A stretch of DNA of 16,051 nt from Candidatus Aenigmatarchaeota archaeon. Lineage in GTDB: Archaea; Aenigmatarchaeota; Aenigmatarchaeia; Aenigmatarchaeales; Aenigmatarchaeaceae. The translations under genes and the position numbers were made by a program. Position 1 is the stretch's first letter; every line of letters begins with the position of its first letter. Shown in pieces: positions 1-6,423 of this stretch. The notes beneath the pieces are model-generated. The model was not told the origin of the DNA. It ran no database searches and saw only the letters and a list, made by a program, of their open reading frames with translations. The stretch spans positions 1 to 16,051 of the forward strand of contig JAAOXY010000005.1 of NCBI GenBank assembly GCA_018221065.1, read 5' to 3'.

Positions 1-71
1 CTGCTGGCAAGAAATCAAGAATGCTTGGAAAGGGTCAAGGATACGAAAGAAAGAATACCAACAAGAAATAA
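1..71 (+). CDS. rpl15e: Ribosomal protein eL15 (L15e), C-terminal end only
   Basis: Frame 3 is open from the window edge to TAA at 69-71 and encodes 22 residues beginning AGKKSRMLGKGQGYERK. This basic tail resembles the archaeal L15e C-terminus, which typically runs SAGKKxRGLxxKGxG. Frames 1 and 2 do not give a sensible r-protein tail. eL15 lies immediately before the RNase P genes rnp3 and rnp2 in many archaea, and that is what follows here. eL15 is a large-subunit rRNA-binding protein. The identification rests on a short basic stretch plus gene order, so it is good but not certain. The gene is 5'-truncated by the window edge. Confidence 0.72.
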   Translation, partial: AGKKSRMLGKGQGYERKNTNKK

Positions 72-86
72 GGTCCTATAGACGCA

Positions 87-94
87 TTTTTTAA
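87..94 (+). promoter_or_regulatory. TATA-like box or T-tract before rnp3
   Basis: TTTTTTAA is centred about 26 nt before the ATG at 117, which is the TATA-to-TSS distance expected for a leaderless archaeal transcript. The same T-run lies 16 nt after the eL15 stop, so it could equally be the terminator of the upstream gene. No Shine-Dalgarno element is visible before 117, which slightly favours the promoter reading. Confidence 0.35.
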
Positions 95-116
95 CGTTTC
101 CTTCTTAATTATAGTT

Positions 117-827
117 ATGAAATTTTACGATATTGGTATACAGACTAGTCTCTCTGAAGGAGAGAGTTCTCTAGGTCAGATTATAGAATTTGCTGAAATG
201 TTTGGATTTGAAGGTATTGTAATCTGTGATAAGCCTGAGGTCTTGAATCAGTTGAAAGAAGCAATCAAATTAGCTGAACCTAAAATAGAGGTCTATGCTG
301 GTGTTAAGATACATGCCAAAAACCCACAAGATATGAGAAATCTCATCAACAAATGTAGAGAAGAAGCTGATGTTGTGATTGTAGCTGGTGGAGATTATGA
401 TATCAATAGAGCTGCATGTGAGAATTCTAAAGTTGACATATTATCTCATCCTGAAATGGGAAGAATTGATAGTGGATTAGATGAAGTTTCTGTCAAACTT
501 GCTGCTAACAACAATGTTGCTATAGAAATTAATTTTGGAGAAATATTGCATGGATATAGAAAGGGTAGATCTTTTGTCCTTTCGCATATAGCAAGAAATG
601 TGATGTTATGCAAAGAATATGGTGCTCATCTAATATTGAGTTCTGGTGCCAGAAGTAAATGGGATATGCGAGATCCTAGAGAATTGATAGCTGTTGGTAC
701 AGTTTTAGGAATGGAACTAAATAAGGCATTTGATTCTATGAGTGCTATACCAGAACAGATTATACTAAAAAATAAAGCTAAACTTGAAGGTAAGATTATA
801 ACAGAAGGTGTTGAGGTGGTAGAATGA
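117..827 (+). CDS. rnp3: RNase P protein component 3 (Rpp30, PHP-fold)
   Basis: This 236-residue protein matches archaeal Rpp30 in length and pattern. It starts FYDIGIQTS, has GFEGIVICDK near residues 31-40, a VAGGDYDINRAA segment near 89-100, DILSHPEMGRIDSGLD near 107-122, and an LSSGARSKWDMRDPREL block near 174-190. Rpp30 is a PHP/TIM-barrel protein. In RNase P it is structural: it pairs with Pop5 to support the catalytic RNA specificity and C domains during removal of tRNA 5' leaders. The next gene is Pop5, overlapping by 4 nt (ATGA), so the two partners are translationally coupled. The ATG at 117 has no Shine-Dalgarno sequence, and the message is probably leaderless. Rpp30 is assigned with high confidence; the leaderless start is inference. 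Confidence 0.93.
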   Translation: MKFYDIGIQTSLSEGESSLGQIIEFAEMFGFEGIVICDKPEVLNQLKEAIKLAEPKIEVYAGVKIHAKNPQDMRNLINKCREEADVVIVAGGDYDINRAACENSKVDILSHPEMGRIDSGLDEVSVKLAANNNVAIEINFGEILHGYRKGRSFVLSHIARNVMLCKEYGAHLILSSGARSKWDMRDPRELIAVGTVLGMELNKAFDSMSAIPEQIILKNKAKLEGKIITEGVEVVE

Positions 828-1198
828 AAAATCCTAAGATATTACCACCAACATTAAGAGATAGAAAGAGATATCTAGCCTATCAAGTAGTATCTGATAA
901 AAAACTAGAATTTTCTGAGATAAACAATGTTATCTGGTATTCTGTAATGAATTTCATGGGAGAGAGAGGTGCTGCTGAAGCTGATGTTTGGGTAATTAGA
1001 AATACCTATGAAGATGAAAGAAAGATTGGATTAATAAAATGTTCTCATACATCTGTTGAAGATGTTAGAACAGCCCTGGCTTTGGTACAGAAGATGGGTG
1101 AGAATAGATTGATAATCAGAGTGCTTGGTATATCTGGTACTATGAAAGCTGCAAAGAAGAAGTTCTTCGGAGAAAAAGATCTCACAGACTACGTATAG
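824..1198 (+). CDS. rnp2: RNase P protein component 2 (Pop5)
   Basis: This 124-residue protein has the Pop5 hallmarks: LPPTLRDRKRYLAYQV at residues 8-23 and a VLGISGTMKAAKKKF segment near residues 100-114. Pop5 has an RRM-like alpha-beta fold and forms the Pop5-Rpp30 heterotetramer that activates the RNase P catalytic domain. The ATG at 824 overlaps the rnp3 stop (ATGA), and a GAGGTGGT Shine-Dalgarno-like element lies at 813-820, so the start is well fixed. The next gene begins 52 nt downstream behind its own TATA-like sequence, so the RNase P pair seems to form a short unit. Confidence 0.93.
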   Translation: MKNPKILPPTLRDRKRYLAYQVVSDKKLEFSEINNVIWYSVMNFMGERGAAEADVWVIRNTYEDERKIGLIKCSHTSVEDVRTALALVQKMGENRLIIRVLGISGTMKAAKKKFFGEKDLTDYV

Positions 1199-1205
1199 TG
1201 ATAGC

Positions 1206-1243
1206 TTTAAATACTTTACTCGTTCTATTGGGTTAAATGGTGA
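1206..1243 (+). promoter_or_regulatory. Promoter and Shine-Dalgarno for the small-gene cluster
   Basis: TTTAAATA at 1206-1213 predicts transcription starting near 1236. A GGTGAT Shine-Dalgarno element begins at 1239, six nt before the ATG at 1251. The 52-nt gap after rnp2 therefore holds a complete short-leader promoter, and the cluster can be expressed independently of the RNase P genes. Confidence 0.55.
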
Positions 1244-1250
1244 TACGTTA

Positions 1251-1520
1251 ATGGACGAAGTTGAAACTTTCATATTTATTGATGGTGAAAAAGGCGTTAA
1301 ATATAAAGATTTGGAAGAATTTGCTCCTGAATATGGACTTGAAGATGCTAATGTGCTAGTGACCATTAATGGTGCTGTTTTGATTGATTATTCTGTTTAT
1401 GTTAGAGATCCAAAAAATACAAGAGAAGTAGATGCCATCTTAAAAGAACATAGTAAACCAATGAAAAGAACAATTGGTAATGACTATGATGTTAAAATTA
1501 TGAAAAAAATACAATTGTGA
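1251..1520 (+). CDS. Uncharacterised 89-residue protein
   Basis: I do not recognise this family. The protein is 89 residues, soluble and mixed charge, with no signal peptide, membrane segment or cysteine. Its pattern suggests alternating strands and helices: a strand at TFIFID (6-11), a helix around 18-27, a strand pair VLVTINGAVLIDYSVYV (35-51), then a charged helix EVDAILKEHS (59-68). The strand-helix-strand order with V-INGAVL is vaguely like a beta-grasp (ThiS/MoaD-like) protein, but there is no C-terminal GG, so this is speculation. It opens a cluster with three RAM-like genes: its TGA stop at 1518-1520 lies within the GTGAT element serving the next start. The coding status is supported by a promoter, a Shine-Dalgarno element, coupling to the next gene and codon use like its neighbours. 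Confidence 0.75.
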   Translation: MDEVETFIFIDGEKGVKYKDLEEFAPEYGLEDANVLVTINGAVLIDYSVYVRDPKNTREVDAILKEHSKPMKRTIGNDYDVKIMKKIQL

Positions 1521-1525
1521 TGTTT

Positions 1526-1735
1526 ATGAGAAAAAGAGGATTTATTGCGATATACACTTCTAATATTGAAGCAACAAAAAATCATCTGGTTAATATCGAA
1601 GGAGTCGATGATATACATCTTGGCCTATACGATGCTGATATCTTAGCAGAAATTATATATGACGATTGCCTAGAGTGTGTGAATAGAGAAATTAAAAATG
1701 TACCCGATGTCTACGAGACAAGGAGTTTTTGGTGA
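1526..1735 (+). CDS. Stand-alone RAM-like (Lrp/AsnC effector-domain-like) protein, copy 1
   Basis: This 69-residue protein begins MRKRGFIAIYTS and ends NVPDVYETRSFW. The order is strand (GFIAIYTS), helix (IEATKNHLVNIEG), strand pair (IHLGLYDADILAEIIYDD), helix (CVNREIKNV) and final strand. This is the beta-alpha-beta-beta-alpha-beta layout of the RAM/AsnC ligand-binding domain, without a DNA-binding helix-turn-helix. Stand-alone RAM proteins generally dimerise and can bind small molecules such as amino acids; no ligand can be assigned here. GTG at 1517 and ATG at 1520 are also in frame. I prefer 1526 because GTGAT (1517-1521) then acts as Shine-Dalgarno with 4-nt spacing, and because the N-terminus then parallels that of copy 2. 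This is the most divergent of the three copies. Confidence 0.72.
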   Translation: MRKRGFIAIYTSNIEATKNHLVNIEGVDDIHLGLYDADILAEIIYDDCLECVNREIKNVPDVYETRSFW

Positions 1736-1739
1736 TTAT

Positions 1740-1964
1740 ATGAGAAAAAAGAAAGCAGGTTTTGTTTTAGTAAATGCCCTTCCTTGTGATGAAAAACGTG
1801 TTGGTTATAAATTAAAAGAAATCGGAGAAACATATCTTCTCAACGATAGCGGATACAGATTCATAGTACAATCAGAAGCTTATGATCGTGATGATCTTGG
1901 CGAAAATGTTACTATGAAGATAAGAAGAATACCCGGTGTAATAGACACAAAAACGATGTTCTGA
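1740..1964 (+). CDS. Stand-alone RAM-like protein, copy 2
   Basis: This 74-residue protein, MRKKKAGFVLVNALPC to RIPGVIDTKTMF, has the RAM layout: first strand GFVLVNA, helix EKRVGYKLKEIG, strand pair ETYLLNDSGYRFIVQSEA, helix DLGENVTMKIRRI and closing strand. The closing PGVIDTKTM is typical of the Lrp/AsnC effector domain (IPGVxxTxT). An in-frame ATG at 1698 would overlap copy 1 by 38 nt. The ATG at 1740 is preferred because GGTGAT at 1731-1736 lies 3 nt before it and contains the TGA stop of copy 1. There is no helix-turn-helix, so DNA binding is not expected from this protein alone. Confidence 0.78.
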   Translation: MRKKKAGFVLVNALPCDEKRVGYKLKEIGETYLLNDSGYRFIVQSEAYDRDDLGENVTMKIRRIPGVIDTKTMF

Positions 1965-2000
1965 TTTAAATCCTTTTCTGTTCTATTTGTATTAGGTGAA
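1965..2000 (+). promoter_or_regulatory. Possible internal promoter and Shine-Dalgarno before RAM copy 3
   Basis: TTTAAATC at 1965-1972 is TATA-like, and AGGTGAA at 1994-2000 sits 4 nt before the ATG at 2005. The predicted transcription start (near 1995) falls inside the Shine-Dalgarno element. A separate leadered transcript is therefore doubtful, and co-transcription with the upstream genes is as likely. Confidence 0.35.
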
Positions 2001-2004
2001 AAAA

Positions 2005-2238
2005 ATGGTTATAGGATACGTATTAATGGACATAGATCTTGATAAGAGAAAACATATTGAATCTGAAATAAAGAAGATTGAATATATAACAGAGACATTC
2101 TTTGTACAATATGGAGAGATGGATTATGTTTTAAAAGTAGAAGCTGACGACTTTGCTTCACTGGGTCAAGCAGTTATGGAAAAAATACGTTATATTGACG
2201 GCGTGACTGACACAAAAACATTAACTTGTGTTTTATAA
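2005..2238 (+). CDS. Stand-alone RAM-like protein, copy 3
   Basis: This 77-residue protein is the most canonical of the three. It reads MVIGYVLMDIDL, helix KRKHIESEIKKIEYI, TETFFVQYGEMDYVLKVEADD, helix LGQAVMEKIRYIDGV, then TDTKTLTCVL. The YGxxDYVLKVEADD stretch near residues 35-48 closely resembles the central strand pair of Lrp/AsnC effector (RAM) domains and of archaeal stand-alone RAM proteins. A GTG at 1996 is in frame but belongs to the AGGTGAA Shine-Dalgarno, so the ATG at 2005 is chosen. The proteasome promoter follows. The three copies share fold and end motif but little identity, so they are old paralogs rather than a recent duplication. Confidence 0.85.
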   Translation: MVIGYVLMDIDLDKRKHIESEIKKIEYITETFFVQYGEMDYVLKVEADDFASLGQAVMEKIRYIDGVTDTKTLTCVL

Positions 2239-2254
2239 TGCCGATTCTATCACA

Positions 2255-2304
2255 TTTATAAACTTTGAGAATTCATAATATATTCAGTACAATATAGGGG
2301 TGAT
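2255..2304 (+). promoter_or_regulatory. Promoter and Shine-Dalgarno of the proteasome-exosome operon
   Basis: TTTATAAA at 2255-2262 is a strong TATA-like box predicting a start near 2285. GGGGTGAT at 2297-2304 is a long match to the 16S anti-Shine-Dalgarno. The next plausible TATA-like boxes are internal or weak, so most of the genes to 7181 are probably read from here. Confidence 0.6.
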
Positions 2305-2317
2305 TAATATAGATGGT

Positions 2318-3022
2318 ATGCCTGACAATATGGGTTACGATAGAGCTATAGTAACTTTTTCTCCTGACGGACGTTTGTTCCAGGTTGAATATGCTAGAGA
2401 AGCTGTTAAACGTGGTACTACTAGTTTAGGTTTAATTTTCAAAGAAGGAGTTATAATTGCAGCAGCAAGACCATTAGGACAATTAGCTGTGCCAAACCAT
2501 GGTAGTGACAAAATACACCAGATAGATGATCATCTGGGTGCAGCAATATCAGGATTTATAGCAGATGGTAGAGTGCTAATTGATGCTGGTAGATTGAAAG
2601 CACAGATACACAAATTAACTTATGATGAACCATTAAGCGTAAGAGGAGCTGTCAAAGAAATAGCAGACAGAATGCAGTTGTTTACACAATATGGTGGTGT
2701 TAGACCATACGGTGTTGCTCTTCTTTTCGGAGGAATAGATGAGAATGGACCTGAACTCTTTGAGATAGATCCTTCATCCACTTTCTACAATTGGAAAGCA
2801 CAAGTAATAGGAAGGGGTGGAAAAGAATCTACAAAAATCTTGAGTAAGGGTTGGAAAGAAGGAATGTCCGAAGAAGATGCTTTGAAACTTGCAGTAGAAT
2901 CTTTGAGAGCAGGAGAAAAAAACGTGAAGCCGTCTGAAGTAGAATTGGTTATAATAACAAATGACAAATTTATAAAATATAACGGTGACAGCGGTGCAAA
3001 ATTCCTCAAAAAATATTGGTAA
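2318..3022 (+). CDS. psmA: 20S proteasome subunit alpha
   Basis: From the ATG at 2318 the protein is 234 residues. The N-terminus MGYDRAIVTFSPDGRLFQVEYAREAVKRG (5-33) is the alpha-subunit signature: gate-forming YDR followed by FSPxGRLxQVEYA. SDKIHQID around residues 63-70 holds the lysine (K65) equivalent to the one that docks HbYX tails of proteasomal ATPases. There is no propeptide or catalytic N-terminal threonine, as expected for alpha. Seven copies form each outer ring of the 20S particle. No beta subunit or PAN gene is in the window. The start is ambiguous. GTG at 2300 lies inside the Shine-Dalgarno, ATG at 2318 is 13 nt from it, and an in-frame ATA at 2309 has the 4-nt spacing seen in neighbouring genes. 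ATG gives a conventional N-terminus. Confidence 0.95.
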   Translation: MPDNMGYDRAIVTFSPDGRLFQVEYAREAVKRGTTSLGLIFKEGVIIAAARPLGQLAVPNHGSDKIHQIDDHLGAAISGFIADGRVLIDAGRLKAQIHKLTYDEPLSVRGAVKEIADRMQLFTQYGGVRPYGVALLFGGIDENGPELFEIDPSSTFYNWKAQVIGRGGKESTKILSKGWKEGMSEEDALKLAVESLRAGEKNVKPSEVELVIITNDKFIKYNGDSGAKFLKKYW

Positions 3023-3040
3023 AACATAAAGGTTGATTAC

Positions 3041-3739
3041 ATGTCAGTTTCTGTAGAAAAATCAGTAATAGCTAGAATAACTAAATTTGGAAACAAGTTT
3101 GAGATTCTTGTTGATCCGGAGAAAGCATTAGAAGTAAGAAGTGGAAAAGAAATGCCTGAAGAAGATTGGCTAGCTACAACTGAAATATATGAAGATTCTC
3201 ATAAAGGAGAAAGAGCTTCTGAAGAAGACTTGAAAAAATCTTTTGGAACAACAAATGTTTCTGAGATAGCAAAGAAAATTATAACACATGGAGACATACA
3301 ACTGACAACTGAACAAAGAAGAAAAATGATAGAAAATAAAAGAAAATTAGTAGCAACTTTAATTGCAAGAGAAGGTAGTGATCCTAAGACAGGGCATCCG
3401 CATCCTGTTGAAAGAATAATGAATGCTATGGAAGAAGTTAATATTAAAATAGAACTTGGTAAAAAAGCTGATGAACAAATAGAAAATGTTGTTAAAGAAA
3501 TACAAAGAGTATTGCCAATAAAATTTGAAAAAATTGAAATATCAATAAAGGTTGGTGCAAAATTCGGAGGCAAAGTTGCTTCTGTTGTGAGAAATGTTGG
3601 AAGAGTAAAGAAAGAAGAATGGCAAGGAGATGGAAGTTATTATTGTGTGATTGAAATTTCTGCTGGTCTTCAAGATGAATTATATGATAAAATAAATGGA
3701 ATAACCCATGGAGAAAATGAAACAAAATTATTAAATTAA
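3041..3739 (+). CDS. sdo1: Ribosome maturation protein SBDS (Sdo1)
   Basis: This 232-residue protein has the archaeal SBDS length and three-domain plan. The N-terminal FYSH domain (about 1-90) includes ARITKFGNKFEILVDP and KSFGTTNVSEIAKKI. The central helical domain (about 95-165) includes QLTTEQRRKMIENKRK and GSDPKTGHPHPVERI. The C-terminal ferredoxin-like domain (about 166-232) includes VGAKFGGKVASVV. SBDS acts with an EF2-like GTPase to release aIF6 from the large subunit, allowing subunit joining. GGTTGAT at 3031-3037 precedes the ATG by 3 nt. SBDS between psmA and rrp4 is the standard archaeal order, and the 18-nt gaps imply a single transcript. Confidence 0.95.
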   Translation: MSVSVEKSVIARITKFGNKFEILVDPEKALEVRSGKEMPEEDWLATTEIYEDSHKGERASEEDLKKSFGTTNVSEIAKKIITHGDIQLTTEQRRKMIENKRKLVATLIAREGSDPKTGHPHPVERIMNAMEEVNIKIELGKKADEQIENVVKEIQRVLPIKFEKIEISIKVGAKFGGKVASVVRNVGRVKKEEWQGDGSYYCVIEISAGLQDELYDKINGITHGENETKLLN

Positions 3740-3763
3740 TATTTATCAATAGGAGGTATTAAA

Positions 3764-4465
3764 ATGAAAGAAAATAAATCGGAACTTTTAGTAAAAGAAA
3801 AAGAGATCGTAATACCTGGACAGACCTTGGCAAATGGATTAGATTACCTGCCAAGCAACGGATGTTACAGATCTAACAATGAAATAAAAGCTAAAGTAAT
3901 CGGTCTAGCAAAAATAAAAGATCGATACGTAGGTATCATTCCACTATCTGGCGTTTACGTGCCAAAGCCTGGAGATGGTATAATCGGTACAGTAAGTGAT
4001 TTACAGAGTACATTCTGGATAGTTGACATAAACAGTCCTTATGACTCAATACTTCAACTTGGAGAAGCAGTTGGAGAATATGTTGACTTAAGCAAAACAG
4101 ATCTCTCAACTTATTTTGATGTTGGAGATGTTATTTATGCAAAAATATTAAATGTTGCAAAATCCAAGAACATAACTCTAACAATGAATGACTATAGAGC
4201 AAAGAAACTTGTTGGTGGAAAATTACTTTCCATAACACCATCAAAAGTTCCTAGACTTATTGGACGAGAAGGTTCAATGATAGAACTAATAAAAACAAAA
4301 ACTGCATGTCAGATAATCGTTGGACAAAACGGTGTAGTTTGGGTAAAGGGTGAACAAGAAAATCTTGCAATGAAAGCTATAATGACAATAGAAAAAGAGT
4401 CACATATTTCAGGATTGACTGATAGAATAACAGGTTTACTTGGAGGTGAAAAAGATGGGGAGTAA
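3764..4465 (+). CDS. rrp4: Exosome complex RNA-binding subunit Rrp4
   Basis: This 233-residue protein has the three Rrp4 domains. The N-terminal domain (about 1-60) carries the IVIPGQTLANG motif (16-25). An S1 domain (about 65-142) includes GDGIIGTVSDL and FDVGDVIYAKI. A KH domain (about 150-225) has SKVPRLIGREGSM with the GREG loop at 167-170. Rrp4 trimerises as the cap over the Rrp41/Rrp42 hexamer and feeds RNA, preferring A-rich substrates, into the pore. A full AGGAGGT Shine-Dalgarno lies at 3751-3757. The 3' end overlaps rrp41 by 11 nt. Csl4, the alternative cap subunit, is not in this window. Confidence 0.95.
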   Translation: MKENKSELLVKEKEIVIPGQTLANGLDYLPSNGCYRSNNEIKAKVIGLAKIKDRYVGIIPLSGVYVPKPGDGIIGTVSDLQSTFWIVDINSPYDSILQLGEAVGEYVDLSKTDLSTYFDVGDVIYAKILNVAKSKNITLTMNDYRAKKLVGGKLLSITPSKVPRLIGREGSMIELIKTKTACQIIVGQNGVVWVKGEQENLAMKAIMTIEKESHISGLTDRITGLLGGEKDGE

Positions 4466-5207
4466 AGTAGGCGCACCAGAAAAATTTATAATAAAAGGTA
4501 AAAGACTTGATGGAAGAAAACTTGATGAATTCAGACCAATGTCTGCTGATGTACACACATTAAGCAAGGCACCTGGTTCAGGTGAATTTAGCTTTGAAAA
4601 TACAAAAGCAATTTCAGGTGTATTTGGACCAAAACCATTTTATCCAAGAGGTCTTCAAGATCCGAAGAGAACAAAATTAAATTGTAAATATACAATGATA
4701 CCGTTCTCTACAAAGGAAAGAATAAGACCGGGAAGAAGTAGACGGTCAACAGAAATATCTAAAGTAATAAGAGAAGCATTAGCACAAGTGATATTTACTG
4801 AAGATTATCCTAAAACAGGAATTGATATCTTTATTGATATATTACAAGCAGATGCATCAACAAGATGTGCTGGCCTGAATGCAGCTTCATTAGCAATAGT
4901 AGATGCTGGCGTACCAATGGCTGACTTGATAAGTTCTTGTTCAGTTGGTAAAGCAGGTGGTGAAATCTTATTAGATGTAGGTGGATTAGAAGACAACTAC
5001 GGTGAGGTTGATTTTGCTGTTGCAACTGTAGGTAAGCAAGACAAATTTGTACTATTGCAATTAGATGGAATTGTCACATTTGATGAATTCAAAAAAATGG
5101 TGAAGATGTCTAAAGAAGGTTGCGGAAAAGTTTATGAAATACAGCAAGAAGCGTTGAGACAACGATACAAAACAGGTGATAACAATGAAAATGGAAAAAG
5201 CAAATGA
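4455..5207 (+). CDS. rrp41: Exosome complex exonuclease subunit Rrp41 (catalytic RNase PH-like)
   Basis: From the ATG at 4455 the protein is 250 residues, one RNase PH domain. KRLDGRKLDEFRP (16-28) is the N-terminal signature. RPGRSRRSTEISKVIREAL holds the phosphate/RNA-binding arginine pair R96-R97. LEDNYGEVDFAVA holds D180 and D186, matching the acidic residues of the active site in archaeal Rrp41. It catalyses phosphorolytic 3'-5' RNA decay and the reverse tailing reaction inside the hexamer with Rrp42. An in-frame TTG at 4440 is rejected because GGAGGTGA (4442-4449) is the Shine-Dalgarno, 4-5 nt before 4455. The gene overlaps rrp4 by 11 nt and rrp42 by 23 nt, a tightly coupled stoichiometric set. 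All key residues are present, so the subunit should be active. Confidence 0.95.
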   Translation: MGSKVGAPEKFIIKGKRLDGRKLDEFRPMSADVHTLSKAPGSGEFSFENTKAISGVFGPKPFYPRGLQDPKRTKLNCKYTMIPFSTKERIRPGRSRRSTEISKVIREALAQVIFTEDYPKTGIDIFIDILQADASTRCAGLNAASLAIVDAGVPMADLISSCSVGKAGGEILLDVGGLEDNYGEVDFAVATVGKQDKFVLLQLDGIVTFDEFKKMVKMSKEGCGKVYEIQQEALRQRYKTGDNNENGKSK

Positions 5208-5964
5208 ATCATACATAAAAAAACTGATAGAAGATGGAACCAGAGCTGACGGAAGAAAGTTCGATGAGTACAGAGAAATTTCTGTAGAAACTGGAGTAAT
5301 AGACAATGCAGAAGGATCAGCAAGAGTAAAGATAGGAAAGACAACTGTACTTGCTGGAATAAAGATGGCTGTTGGTAAACCATTCCCAGACACTCCTAAT
5401 GACGGTGTTTTAATTGTTAATGCCGAGTTTGCACCAATTGCATCTGTAGATTTTGACCCTGGACCACCGGGTGAAGATTCAATTGAAATGTCAAGAATAA
5501 TTGATAGAGCTATTCGTGAAAGCCATACAATAGATACTGAAAAACTCGTTATTGAGGAAGGAGAAAAAGTATGGATGGTGAATGTTGATATCCAAATTAT
5601 GGATCACGATGGAAACCTTAGAGATGCTGGAGCTCTTGCAGCTATGGCAGCGTTAATGGTAGCAAGAAAACCAAAGTATGATGGTGAAAGAATCGTATTT
5701 GGTGAATATGAAGGAAAATTACCATTGACAGACTCACCAACAGAGACTACAATATTCAAAATAGCTGATAATCTGTTGGTTGATGCAACTGCTGAAGAAG
5801 AGTATGCAGTCGATGCGTTGATAACCATCGGTACTACAAAAAAGGGTGACATCTGTGCAATACAGAAGAGTGGAGAAGGTTACTTTACAGAAGAAGAGCT
5901 TTTGAAGGCTGCTGAGCTTGCAATAGCGAAAGGCAAGGAGCTACAAAAACATTTAAAAGCTTAA
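5185..5964 (+). CDS. rrp42: Exosome complex subunit Rrp42 (non-catalytic RNase PH-like)
   Basis: From the ATG at 5185 the protein is 259 residues. GTRADGRKFDEYREI (21-35) is the RNase PH-family start. The middle holds FAPIASVDFDPGPPGEDSIEMSRIIDRAIRES, the Rrp42-type segment in place of the Rrp41 catalytic arginine region. DATAEEEYAVDALITIG replaces the acidic catalytic motif. Rrp42 is inactive alone but completes the composite active site of the (Rrp41-Rrp42)3 ring. GTG at 5176 is in frame but lies in AGGTGAT (5174-5180), so 5185 with 4-nt spacing is the likely start. The 23-nt overlap with rrp41 indicates translational coupling. Confidence 0.95.
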   Translation: MKMEKANESYIKKLIEDGTRADGRKFDEYREISVETGVIDNAEGSARVKIGKTTVLAGIKMAVGKPFPDTPNDGVLIVNAEFAPIASVDFDPGPPGEDSIEMSRIIDRAIRESHTIDTEKLVIEEGEKVWMVNVDIQIMDHDGNLRDAGALAAMAALMVARKPKYDGERIVFGEYEGKLPLTDSPTETTIFKIADNLLVDATAEEEYAVDALITIGTTKKGDICAIQKSGEGYFTEEELLKAAELAIAKGKELQKHLKA

Positions 5965-5990
5965 GTAACTCTTAGTTTACATTGAGTGAT
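5951..5990 (+). promoter_or_regulatory. Possible internal promoter and Shine-Dalgarno before the eL43 gene
   Basis: ATTTAAAA at 5951-5958, overlapping the end of rrp42, would place a start near 5982, just upstream of the GAGTGAT element (5984-5990) that precedes the ATG at 5995. It could boost the ribosomal and polymerase genes relative to the exosome. The evidence is sequence pattern only. Confidence 0.3.
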
Positions 5991-5994
5991 TGAT

Positions 5995-6423
5995 ATGGCT
6001 ACAAAAAAAGTAGGTTCAAGTGGTAGATACGGAGTAAGGTATGGAAGAAAGCCAAAGATGGCTATAAAGAACATCGAGGCTAAACAGAGAAAGAAACAGG
6101 AATGCCCTTACTGCGAAAGATCTGCAATAAAAAGAGTAGCTTCAGGTATATGGAAATGTAACAAATGTAGTGCTAAATTCGCTGGTGCTGCATATTCTCC
6201 TAAATCTTCTATAAAGGTCACAATAGGTGAAGTTGAAGAAGAATTCCACATACAGGAAGAAGAACCTAAAACTGAAGAGACAACTGCTGAAGAAGTAACT
6301 GAAAAAGTTACAGAAGAACCTAAAGAAGAAGTAATTACTGAAGAAGTTACAAAAGAGCCTGAAGAAGTAGTTACTGAAGAAATAGATGAAGAACCAGCAG
6401 AAGAAACACAGGAGGAAGAATAA
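5995..6423 (+). CDS. rpl37ae: Ribosomal protein eL43 (L37Ae) with long acidic C-terminal tail
   Basis: From the ATG at 5995 the protein is 142 residues. Residues 1-78 are a normal eL43: GSSGRYGVRYGRKPK (7-21) followed by a zinc ribbon with C37, C40, C55 and C58 (CPYC and CNKC). The family is usually about 70-100 residues. Here residues 79-142 add a Glu/Thr/Val-rich tail with loose repeats of EPxEEVxTEEV type and a strongly negative charge. The DNA of the tail (about 6229-6420) is a run of GAA/ACT/GTA codons without a frameshift, so it is read as part of the protein. GTG at 5986 is inside GAGTGAT and is rejected as start. rpoP follows with its ATG directly after the TAA. The core is certain; the tail's role is unknown. 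Confidence 0.93.
   Translation: MATKKVGSSGRYGVRYGRKPKMAIKNIEAKQRKKQECPYCERSAIKRVASGIWKCNKCSAKFAGAAYSPKSSIKVTIGEVEEEFHIQEEEPKTEETTAEEVTEKVTEEPKEEVITEEVTKEPEEVVTEEIDEEPAEETQEEE

Noticed and set aside
1031..1366. Minus-strand open frame across rnp2 and the following gene
   Set aside because: It overlaps two well-supported plus-strand genes and their promoter, encodes a Ser-rich composition typical of antisense reading, and has no start signals.
1526..2238. Recent tandem duplication of the RAM genes
   Set aside because: The three proteins share fold and end motif but little identity at protein or DNA level, so no recent duplication or direct repeat is supported.
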